Assembly (NCBI GenBank): GCA_900552245.1
Contig: URYY01000054.1
Location: forward strand, 1-12,903
Reading direction: 5' to 3'
Length of the DNA stretch: 12,903 nt
DNA from: an uncultured Opitutales bacterium
GTDB taxonomy: Bacteria; Verrucomicrobiota; Verrucomicrobiia; Opitutales; Intestinicryptomonadaceae
Shown: piece by piece, positions 1 to 6,284 of the stretch
Position numbering within the stretch: position 1 is the first letter of the stretch
Layout of the letters: every line of letters starts with the position of its first letter
Position numbers and translations under genes: made by a program
The notes under the pieces: generated by a model
The model's database searches: none
What the model saw: the letters and a program-made list of their open reading frames with translations, nothing else
Told to the model about the DNA's origin: nothing

Positions 1-96
1 GGATCTTTATGTGCGGTGGCAAGGCGTTTTGTTGATAATGACACCGCCCAGGACATCACACAAAATGTACTTTTCAAGTTTTGGGAAAAACGGGAA
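1..96 (+). pseudogene. Fragment of an ECF-type sigma factor (region 2), fused out of frame to rsmA
   Basis: Read from base 1, the first ~96 bases encode a peptide containing RRFVDNDTAQDITQNV followed by LFKFWEKRE. This matches the region-2 helix pattern of ECF sigma-70 factors (A-x-D-[IL]-x-Q-x-[VF]-x-[KR]-[FL]-W), especially Bacteroidota-like members with an ARFV...FWEKR spacing. The similarity stops at about base 96; the frame then runs through rsmA DNA as unrelated basic sequence and hits a stop near 169. Only about 30 of ~180 expected residues are present, with no start in the window. It is either a recombination remnant or, more likely, an assembly chimera at a contig edge. The family call is from motif reading only. 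Confidence 0.6.
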
Positions 97-637
97 CTTA
101 AAAGTTATAAATGCCGACGCCGTGGATTTTCCGCGGGCGGGCTTTGATGCAAGCGAGCCATTCAAGGTGGTTGCAAACTTACCTTACGCAATAAGCACGC
201 CTTGGCTTGATAAAATCTTATCGGGCACCCTGCCCTCAATGATGTCGCTTATGTTGCAAAAAGAGGCGGCGCAGCGCTTTTCGGCAGTGAAAAACACTCA
301 TGAATTTTCCCCGATTTCCATATTTTTAAATTCCGCATACGATGTTAAAGAATCCCACAAGGTGTCGGCCTCCTGCTTTTATCCGCGCCCTAAGGTGGAT
401 TCAATTTTGCTTGCGCTAAAGATAAAGGAAAAGCCCTTTGTGTTTAAGCCCAAGGCAAAGGAGATTATACGAAAGATATTCCTAAAAAGAAGAAAGCAAA
501 TAGCATCAATTTTAAAGGATTTAAATGAAGACGGCGCAAAAAAATGGTTGGAGTGCGCCAGCCTGTTTAGCCCCGAGAGCCGCCCCGAAACCATAGCATT
601 AAAATCCTGGCAAGAACTAAACGACTTTATACAGTGA
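2..637 (+). CDS. rsmA: 16S rRNA dimethyladenosine transferase RsmA/KsgA, 5'-truncated
   Basis: RsmA dimethylates two adjacent adenines in the 3'-terminal hairpin of 16S rRNA using S-adenosylmethionine, late in small-subunit assembly. The recognisable part starts near base 80 with GNLKVINADAVDF, the motif that normally follows the second SAM-binding strand. Next come the catalytic NLPYAIS motif (N at about 176), the FYPRPKVDS motif (nt 380-406), and the C-terminal RRKQIASIL and SRPETIALKSWQEL segments. The family is usually 260-290 residues; here about 185 are homologous. The N-terminal glycine-rich SAM motif (GPGxG) is missing and is replaced in this frame by sequence without rsmA character, where another frame carries sigma-factor sequence. 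The frame is open to base 2, so no true start can be assigned. As it stands the product could not bind SAM. Its stop overlaps the next gene's start (TGATG), indicating translational coupling. Confidence 0.88.
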   Translation, partial: DLYVRWQGVLLIMTPPRTSHKMYFSSFGKNGNLKVINADAVDFPRAGFDASEPFKVVANLPYAISTPWLDKILSGTLPSMMSLMLQKEAAQRFSAVKNTHEFSPISIFLNSAYDVKESHKVSASCFYPRPKVDSILLALKIKEKPFVFKPKAKEIIRKIFLKRRKQIASILKDLNEDGAKKWLECASLFSPESRPETIALKSWQELNDFIQ

Positions 638-1440
638 TGGCTTTAAAAATTTTAATAGGCTTAGCAATATTATATCTGCTTTTGTGCGCATTCGCATACA
701 TATTTGGCGAGCGAATTGCATTCCCCGCCCCCGAGGCGTCATACACGCAAAAATCTCTGCATAAGATAGAATTTATAGACGCAACTAGCGGCAAAATTGC
801 CTGCATTCATCTAAAGAACCCCGGGGCAAAGTACACCGTATTTTACTCTCACGGAAACGGCGAAGACATTGGTGAAATTATGCCCATACTCACAAATTTC
901 TTCAATAGCGGATTCTCCGTATTTGCCTACGACTACTACGGCTATGGTTTAAGCTCCGGAACTTCAAATTTTAAAAATCTCTACGAATGTGCCGACAGCG
1001 CGTGGAATTTTCTTACTAAAAAAAAGAAAGTGCCGGAGACGAACATCGCAATATTCGGCTACTCAATGGGCAGCGCACCAAGCTGCTATTTGGCCTCAAA
1101 ACACAAGGCGCGCGCACTTGTTTTGCTGGGCGGCTTTGCATCGGCCTTCGAGGCGGTATTGCCCGTAAACATACTGCCGTGGGCTCCGTTAAATAACGAG
1201 AAACTTATAGCGGACGCAAAGTCACCAATTTTGATAGTTCACGGCAGGCGCGATGCTATAGTCCCATTCAGAAACGGCTTAAAACTATTCAAAAGTGCCA
1301 CGTCGGACAAGAATTTTATAGAACTAAAGGAATCGGGGCACTTCAATGCCTACGACCTCTACCCAAACATAGTGCCGAAGGCTTTTTTTGACTTTATAAA
1401 TAATTTAAAATTGGACGATAAATTTGTTGATAAAAAATGA
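637..1440 (+). CDS. Membrane-anchored alpha/beta hydrolase (Bem46/ABHD13-17-like serine hydrolase)
   Basis: A 267-residue serine hydrolase of the alpha/beta fold. One hydrophobic segment at residues ~4-23 (LKILIGLAILYLLLCAFAYI) is probably an uncleaved anchor, with the catalytic domain following. Visible motifs are the oxyanion HGNGE (residues 72-76), YDYYGYGLSSG (98-108), the nucleophile elbow GYSMGS with Ser143, the acid Asp206 in HGRRDAIVP, and the base His235 in ESGHFN. This order and the HGNG-GYG-GYSMG set are typical of the Bem46/ABHD13/ABHD17 group (E. coli YfhR is a relative). The substrates of these enzymes are mostly unknown, probably esters, thioesters or acyl lipids. I chose ATG 637 over GTG 634; it overlaps the rsmA stop by one base. 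The 3' end overlaps the DJ-1 gene by ATGA. No Shine-Dalgarno site is visible, so coupling with rsmA is likely. Confidence 0.88.
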   Translation: MALKILIGLAILYLLLCAFAYIFGERIAFPAPEASYTQKSLHKIEFIDATSGKIACIHLKNPGAKYTVFYSHGNGEDIGEIMPILTNFFNSGFSVFAYDYYGYGLSSGTSNFKNLYECADSAWNFLTKKKKVPETNIAIFGYSMGSAPSCYLASKHKARALVLLGGFASAFEAVLPVNILPWAPLNNEKLIADAKSPILIVHGRRDAIVPFRNGLKLFKSATSDKNFIELKESGHFNAYDLYPNIVPKAFFDFINNLKLDDKFVDKK

Positions 1441-1982
1441 AAAGAGCAGCATTTGTAATATACGATAAATTTGAGGAGCTTGAGGCTGTCGCACCAATAG
1501 ATATACTGAGGCGCGCCGGAGTAGATGTCAGAATCCTAACGCTTTCAGGTGACCTTGAAACTGTGGGCAGAAGCTCAATTTCCATAAAGGCTGATGCAAA
1601 GCTTTGCGATTTTAAAGGCGAAATTTTCGACTGCCTCGCGATATCCGGCGGACCTGGATTTAAGGAGGCGGTAAAATCCGAACTTTTGCTTGAATTTATA
1701 AAAGCGCACGCAGAATCCGGCAAAATTCTAGCAGCTATTTGCGCAGCTCCCTTTATTTTGAAGACTGCCGGAGTTTTAGAAGGCAGGCGCTGCACGGCGC
1801 ACCCGTCGGTGTTTGACAAGATGGGAGAGCTTGCAACCCCAGAAAGCGTTGTATGCGATGGCAAAACAATAACTTCTAACGGCGCGGGAAGTGCCGTTTT
1901 ATTCGGTTTAAAAATCGTAGAAATGCTGCTATCGCAAGAAGAAGCTAAAAAAGTTTCCGATGCAATTTGTTTTAAGGAATAG
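1437..1982 (+). CDS. DJ-1/PfpI (ThiJ/YajL-type) family protein
   Basis: A 181-residue single-domain flavodoxin-like protein of the DJ-1/YajL/ThiJ group. The conserved triad is intact: Glu16 in FEELEAVAPIDILRRAGV (equivalent to human DJ-1 Glu18), nucleophile Cys102 in AAICAAP (Cys106), and His122 in TAHPS (His126). The GGPG turn at 71-74 and C-terminal SNGAGSA (147-153) also fit. Family members protect against oxidative and carbonyl stress; glyoxalase, deglycase and chaperone activities have been claimed, and the main role is debated. Length matches DJ-1 and YajL (about 190), so it is a close relative rather than a PfpI protease or AraC-type fusion. It overlaps the hydrolase by four bases (ATGA) and lies 3 bases before the next gene, within the operon. 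The biochemical activity cannot be read from sequence. Confidence 0.92.
   Translation: MKRAAFVIYDKFEELEAVAPIDILRRAGVDVRILTLSGDLETVGRSSISIKADAKLCDFKGEIFDCLAISGGPGFKEAVKSELLLEFIKAHAESGKILAAICAAPFILKTAGVLEGRRCTAHPSVFDKMGELATPESVVCDGKTITSNGAGSAVLFGLKIVEMLLSQEEAKKVSDAICFKE
1973..1979 (+). promoter_or_regulatory. Ribosome binding site of the O-antigen-ligase-like gene
   Basis: AAGGA inside the last codons of the DJ-1 gene sits about 7 bases before ATG 1986. It is the clearest Shine-Dalgarno site in the window and supports that start. Most other starts here have none. Confidence 0.6.
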
Positions 1983-1985
1983 TCT

Positions 1986-3407
1986 ATGCTCGACGAAGAT
2001 GTAGTATTAAAGTTTGCGCGATACACAAACGAGCGCGTGCTGATTATAAACGCATTCCTAATGGCGATTCTGCCTGCTATTTTTAACGGCGGCAATTCCA
2101 TGATTGCAATGTGCCTCATATTTTCAATAGGCCTAATTGCGCCTATAAATGTGATATCCTATCCGCGCATATGGGTGGATGCTCAGGAGTATGTGCGCCT
2201 AAAGTACTTTGTATCGATACTGCCCATTGCGGCACTGTTGTGCCTAACAATATTCAGAGCTTCAACGCCGGCAATTTCAGAGCTTTACATAGAGGGTGAA
2301 GCCTTTGATTACATATCAAATTTTGAGGAAATTTCGCTTGCATTTACCGATTCTTTTACAGCCATATGCGCTCTTATTACGCTACTTGCACTCTTTGCGG
2401 TAGGCGCTTCGATTTACTTTATAACGCAATCGAGATTCATCATTCAGACTCTAATTTCGCTCTGCTGTGCAGGGGTCGCGATTCTGACATTCTTTGGCGT
2501 ACTTTCAAGCTTGGCGGATTACTTTGAAGTTCCGGCAGTTTTGGGCTTCTTTACGTCTGAATCTTTCGCAACATTTGACAATGCTGAAGATTGGGCGGCC
2601 TTCGCCTTTTTGTGGTCTTGCGCGCTATTTGCCGTAACCATATACACTCCGCAGAGGTTCAGACTTCTAAATATGCTTCAGTCAATAAGAACTCTAATAC
2701 TGGCAATAGCAACGGCGATAGCCCTATCTGCACTCTATACGGGCTCGCCCATTTTTAAAATTTTCGTATGTATAGAACTTTGCATAGTATTTGCAGTTTA
2801 CGCATCAAATACTTTCCCGTCCGAGAAAAATTTAAAGATGCACTGGAAAAGCGCAAGAAGTTCCAGAATGCCAAAGCGCCCGTTAAAGGAAGTAATTTTG
2901 CCTTTTGCGATGTACTCGATTATTGCAATTGCATTTGCGCTTCTTGCGTTTAAATTTCACGCAAGCTACAGAGCTTTCTGCTCTTCAGACGAGGGAGTTG
3001 CGTTGGCTCTGGAGAGGGCAAGCTTAGACCAAGACACAATGGACATAATAAAAGAGCGCCCGCTATATGGCTGGGGCGCCGCCTCTTTTCCAGCCGTTTT
3101 TGCACTTAAACAGGGCGACGATGTAAAGATGCAAAAGCTTGAAACTCCAAGTTCAGACTACCTCAGAGCCCGCGCAGAATACGGAGTGTTGGGAATAGCG
3201 CTAGTTGCCATTATTCCACTTTTGCTGTGGCTTAAAGTGACATTAAAAAATGGAATTTCAAAAAGCGGAATAATATTTGCAAGCTCCATAGCGCTAATTC
3301 TGCTCTACTCTTATTTCTCCACTCCCTTTTTGAGTGTGAGTGTGCTTGCAAGTTTCTGGATAATTTTCTTCTGCTATCTAGCTTGGGAGAAGGCGGAGAT
3401 AATCTAG
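1986..3407 (+). CDS. Polytopic membrane protein with O-antigen ligase/polymerase (Wzy_C-like) signature
   Basis: A 473-residue inner-membrane protein with about 11-12 hydrophobic segments (roughly 18-35, 38-58, 72-90, 123-147, 151-176, 203-221, 232-252, 256-274, 303-323, 398-417, 426-446, 447-467). The loop between the ninth and tenth segments (324-397) carries KERPLYGWGAASFPAVF (356-372) and SSDYLRARAEYGVLG (389-403). That is the G-x-G...F...(H)-x-D-x-L...AE-x-G-x-x-G pattern of WaaL ligases and Wzy-type polymerases, which move lipid-linked polysaccharide or attach it to an acceptor in the periplasm. The histidine usual in this pattern is absent (PSSDYL instead of PHNDYL). N-terminal similarity is not recognisable. 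It starts 3 bases after the DJ-1 stop and ends 3 bases before crcB. No glycosyltransferases or other polysaccharide genes are adjacent, so the substrate is unknown; it could be a general envelope ligase-like protein. Confidence 0.7.
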   Translation: MLDEDVVLKFARYTNERVLIINAFLMAILPAIFNGGNSMIAMCLIFSIGLIAPINVISYPRIWVDAQEYVRLKYFVSILPIAALLCLTIFRASTPAISELYIEGEAFDYISNFEEISLAFTDSFTAICALITLLALFAVGASIYFITQSRFIIQTLISLCCAGVAILTFFGVLSSLADYFEVPAVLGFFTSESFATFDNAEDWAAFAFLWSCALFAVTIYTPQRFRLLNMLQSIRTLILAIATAIALSALYTGSPIFKIFVCIELCIVFAVYASNTFPSEKNLKMHWKSARSSRMPKRPLKEVILPFAMYSIIAIAFALLAFKFHASYRAFCSSDEGVALALERASLDQDTMDIIKERPLYGWGAASFPAVFALKQGDDVKMQKLETPSSDYLRARAEYGVLGIALVAIIPLLLWLKVTLKNGISKSGIIFASSIALILLYSYFSTPFLSVSVLASFWIIFFCYLAWEKAEII

Positions 3408-3410
3408 CAA

Positions 3411-3788
3411 ATGCTAAAGACGCTAATATGTGTAATGCTTGGCGGAGCTCTTGGAGCTGCCCTAAGGCTTTTGTGCATGTTTGAAAGTCTAAACGCAATG
3501 TTAAACATACTTGCCATCAATGCGCTAGGCTCAATTTTGATAGGCTATGCGAGCCTTGCGCTCTCGCACGAGCAAAAGCTTTTAAAGGCTTTCCTCACAA
3601 AGGGCGTATGCGGGGGCTTTACCACATTTTCAACATTTGCAATTTTAAGCGCGGGGGAGCTTGCGAAAGGCGGAGCCGCCATCGCCTTGGCTTACGCCAT
3701 TTTCTCAATATTTCTTTGCATTGCCTCGGTTAGGATTGGCCTATTTCTCGGAGGCATATTAAATTTAGAGAGGAGAATTTTAAGATAA
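3411..3788 (+). CDS. crcB: Fluoride channel subunit CrcB/Fluc (first of a tandem pair)
   Basis: A small four-helix membrane protein of 125 residues that works as an antiparallel dimer and lets toxic fluoride leave the cytoplasm. Family motifs are present in order: GGALGAALRLL near the N-terminus, the pore Asn in LAINALGSILIGY, and the break motif GVCGGFTTFSTFA, including the Gly-Gly-x-Thr segment that forms the central sodium site and the phenylalanines lining the fluoride path. Length is normal (about 120-130). It starts 3 bases after the ligase-like gene and overlaps the second crcB by one base (TAATG). With two adjacent unlike subunits a heterodimer is the likely form, as known for paired crcB genes in several Gram-positive bacteria. 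The GGAG upstream of its ATG is about 12 bases away, longer than usual. No fluoride riboswitch precedes it within the operon. Confidence 0.92.
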   Translation: MLKTLICVMLGGALGAALRLLCMFESLNAMLNILAINALGSILIGYASLALSHEQKLLKAFLTKGVCGGFTTFSTFAILSAGELAKGGAAIALAYAIFSIFLCIASVRIGLFLGGILNLERRILR

Positions 3789-4117
3789 TGAATTCTCCAT
3801 TATTATATTGCGCAGTCGGAGGCGCCCTTGGAGCGGGGCTTAGATTTCTGCTTTCCCTTGCAAATGCAAAGAGTTTTCCGATGGGAACATTTGCGGCAAA
3901 TCTGCTGGCAACTTTCCTTATGTGCCTTGCGATAAAATCTGCAGACGGGCTGCAGCTAAGTTTCTTTTCAGCGGGCTTTGCGGCCTCACTTTCAACCTTT
4001 TCAACCTTTGCCCTTGAAATAGACGAAATGATAAAAAGCCGGCGATTTTACAAAGCTATATTTTATTCGGCCTCATCGGTAGTACTTGGAATAGCCATAG
4101 CGCTTATTGCCATATAG
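3788..4117 (+). CDS. crcB: Fluoride channel subunit CrcB/Fluc, divergent partner (second of pair)
   Basis: A 109-residue CrcB homologue with four hydrophobic segments. GGALGAGLRFLLS, PMGTFAANLLATF (keeping the pore Asn) and GFAASLSTFSTFALE are the three family motifs. It is shorter than the first copy and departs from consensus: the glycine pair of the helix-break motif is Ala-Ser, the first Thr of TTFSTF is Ser, and the usual Gly after the pore Asn segment is Ala. The second phenylalanine box is intact. This fits a subunit specialised to pair with the first copy rather than a homodimer. Its ATG overlaps the first gene's TAA by one base, giving tight coupling and probably equal synthesis. The stop lies one base from the stop of the convergent sugar kinase gene. 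Confidence 0.88.
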   Translation: MNSPLLYCAVGGALGAGLRFLLSLANAKSFPMGTFAANLLATFLMCLAIKSADGLQLSFFSAGFAASLSTFSTFALEIDEMIKSRRFYKAIFYSASSVVLGIAIALIAI

Positions 4118-4118
4118 A

Positions 4119-5006
4119 TTAATCCGCAAGCTTTGCAAAATCGCTTGCGCAAAGCATTGCAGACTCAAAGTCTCCAATATCGCAAAAGCCCTTTGTCGCG
4201 AGCGATTTTAAAAGCTCAGCCAAGAGCCTGTCTCCGCAGCCCGTCGGATACACCGGGCAATTTAAGCGAGGCGGGACAACTTTGTAAAAATTCCCGCAAG
4301 AGTAGGCATAAGCCGGATTTCCGCCATCTGTAACTGCAAAAAAATTTGAATTTATCCGCAAAGCTGCCTCCTTAAAGCGAGACTCCAAACTAGCCGAAGC
4401 GTCAGTCAGATTTAGCGAATTTGAAATCCCCGCAAATTCGTCTGAATTTACTTTTAAAATCTCGCTCTTTAGGCTCGCCAGATCCGCGAGAGGCTTGGCG
4501 TAGGTATCGACAACTAAGCGAAGCGGCTTTGCTGAAAGCAGGCGCTTTAAAAGCTCAAACTTGCACTCGCTCCAATTTGGTATGCTACCGCAAATACTGA
4601 GAATATCGCCTGCATCCGCCTCTTTTTCTATAAGCTCAATAGCCGCCTTAAAATCATCATCGCTTAAGTATGCATCGCAACCGAGGAATGTGGACTCTTG
4701 CGAGTTTGAAGCATCACGCAAGACAAAACCCTCGCGAGTCTCCGAATTTGTGCGTATTGCTAGAGTCTTAAACTTGTAGTTTGACTTCAAAAACTCAAGG
4801 CATCTGTCGCCCACACTTGCGCCCACAAAAATTACGCTTGCGACCTCTAGACCTGAGTTTTCCAAAAATATCGCAACATTTACACCCTTGCCTCCAACGC
4901 GGAATCTCGAACGCGAGGCCCTCTGGGTACGCCCCAAATGGGCCTCGTTAAAATACAGGGTTGTCTCGGCTAAGAGATTGCAAGTTAGCGTAAAAATTTT
5001 TGGCAT
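4119..5006 (-). CDS. PfkB-family sugar kinase (1-phosphofructokinase/tagatose-6-phosphate kinase-like)
   Basis: A 295-residue ribokinase-fold kinase, most like the hexose-phosphate branch (FruK/LacC/PfkB). Evidence is the N-terminal GGKGVNVA (residues 38-45) that binds the sugar phosphate, CGSIP (139-143), DTYAKPL (167-173), LKVNSDEF (184-191, usual LKPNxxE) and the C-terminal anion hole and catalytic base PTGCGDRLLAELL (254-266), with Asp259 as base. The family norm there is GAGD followed by Ser/Thr or a small residue; here it is GCGD followed by Arg. Length is slightly below the usual 305-320. Substrate cannot be fixed: fructose 1-phosphate, fructose 6-phosphate and tagatose 6-phosphate are all possible. 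There is no PTS gene beside it, which weakens a classic fructose-operon role. It starts 3 bases after the hemL stop, so it is the last gene of the nadE-hemL unit. Confidence 0.82.
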   Translation of the reverse strand: MPKIFTLTCNLLAETTLYFNEAHLGRTQRASRSRFRVGGKGVNVAIFLENSGLEVASVIFVGASVGDRCLEFLKSNYKFKTLAIRTNSETREGFVLRDASNSQESTFLGCDAYLSDDDFKAAIELIEKEADAGDILSICGSIPNWSECKFELLKRLLSAKPLRLVVDTYAKPLADLASLKSEILKVNSDEFAGISNSLNLTDASASLESRFKEAALRINSNFFAVTDGGNPAYAYSCGNFYKVVPPRLNCPVYPTGCGDRLLAELLKSLATKGFCDIGDFESAMLCASDFAKLAD

Positions 5007-5009
5007 ATA

Positions 5010-6284
5010 CTACAGGCTCTTTATTGCACTACCCATTACCTCCGCAGCCATATCCAGATACTTTTGCTCGTGCGCCAAGCTCATAAAGCTCACCTCAAAG
5101 GCAGACGGAGCAACATATACACCGTGCTCCAAACAATACCTAAAGTACTTTGCGTATAGTTCTGTCGAAGACTTCAAAGCGTCTGCGTAATTCTTAACCT
5201 TATTTTCATTAAAGAAAATCGAAAATAGCGACTCCGCCTGCGGAACTTGAATTGCAATTCCCTTTTCCCTTGCAGCCGCCCTCAAAGCCGATGTTATAAA
5301 CGTGGCCTTTTTCTTTAGCTCATCGTATGGATTGAGCTCCAAAATTAGCTTCAAAGCCGCGCAGCCCGCAGCCATAGCAAGCGGATTTCCGCTCAGAGTT
5401 CCGGCTTGATAAACGGGCCCCAGGGGCGACAGGCACTCCATAATCTCCCTCTTGCCCGCGAAGGCTCCAACGGGCAGACCACCGCCTATTATCTTGCCTA
5501 GAGCGCACAAATCGGGCGTAACCGAAGTGTATTTCTGGGCGCCGCCTGAGCTGAGCCTAAAGCCGGTTATGACCTCGTCAAAAATTAAGACTGCCCCGTA
5601 TTTTGTACAAAGTTTGCGAACGCTTTGCAGGAAGTTTTCCTCCGGTATAATTAAGCCTATATTTGCCGGGAATGGTTCCATTATAACGGCTGCAATTTCC
5701 TCTCCAAATTTTTCAAAGCAAGTTTCCAAAGCCTCAAAGTCATTGAACGGCAAAACCGTAGTAAGCTTTGCAAAGTCCGCCGGTATGCCGCACGAATCGG
5801 GGCTTCCAAAAGTTACCGCACCACTGCCCGCCTTGACTAGCAGACTGTCCACATGTCCGTGATAGCAACCCGAAAATTTTACAATTCTATCTCGCTTTGT
5901 GTAGCCTCTGGCAAGCCTTATTGCGCTCATTGTGGATTCTGTTCCGGAGTTTGTCATTCGCACCATTTCAGCGCACGGGACCATCGAGTTTATGAGCTTT
6001 GCCATCTCAAGCTCGCGCGGGCAAGGCGTTCCAAAACTAGTGCCATCTCTCAGAGCTTCCGATATTGCCGCTACTATTTTCTTGTGCGAATGTCCAAAGA
6101 TTGCGGGCCCCCATGAGCAGACGAAGTCGACAAGCTTATCGCCGTCAACCGTCTCAATCTCGCAACCCTCAACCTTCTTTGCAAAGAAGGGCTCGCCGCC
6201 AACGCTTCTAAAGGCGCGAACAGGCGAGTTTACTCCGCCGGGGATTAACTTCTTACTCTCGTTAAAAAGCTCTTTAGAATTCAT
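5010..6284 (-). CDS. hemL: Glutamate-1-semialdehyde 2,1-aminomutase
   Basis: This PLP enzyme turns glutamate 1-semialdehyde into 5-aminolevulinate, the second step of tetrapyrrole synthesis from glutamyl-tRNA (C5 pathway), in the cytoplasm. The 424 residues match the family (about 425-430). The start is typical (NESKKLIPGGVNSPVRAF), followed by TNSGTESTMSAIRLARG (111-127), SGCYHGHVDSLLVKAGSG (138-155), FDEVITGFR with Asp236 for the PLP ring nitrogen, GKIIGGGLPVGAFAG with PLP-binding Lys264, and YQAGTLSGNPLAMAAG (292-307). These separate it from other class III aminotransferases. One variant is MEPFPANIGL (202-211), where most homologues read EPVAGNMG. The ATG lies within the 3' end of nadE (11-base overlap) and lacks a Shine-Dalgarno site, suggesting coupling. 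No other hem genes are in the window. Confidence 0.96.
   Translation of the reverse strand: MNSKELFNESKKLIPGGVNSPVRAFRSVGGEPFFAKKVEGCEIETVDGDKLVDFVCSWGPAIFGHSHKKIVAAISEALRDGTSFGTPCPRELEMAKLINSMVPCAEMVRMTNSGTESTMSAIRLARGYTKRDRIVKFSGCYHGHVDSLLVKAGSGAVTFGSPDSCGIPADFAKLTTVLPFNDFEALETCFEKFGEEIAAVIMEPFPANIGLIIPEENFLQSVRKLCTKYGAVLIFDEVITGFRLSSGGAQKYTSVTPDLCALGKIIGGGLPVGAFAGKREIMECLSPLGPVYQAGTLSGNPLAMAAGCAALKLILELNPYDELKKKATFITSALRAAAREKGIAIQVPQAESLFSIFFNENKVKNYADALKSSTELYAKYFRYCLEHGVYVAPSAFEVSFMSLAHEQKYLDMAAEVMGSAIKSL

Noticed and set aside
1394..2119. Long open frame on the - strand (241 codons) opposite the DJ-1 gene
   Set aside because: It mirrors a gene with an intact DJ-1 triad; its product is Ser/Ile-rich, low in complexity and without motifs, as expected of an antisense shadow.
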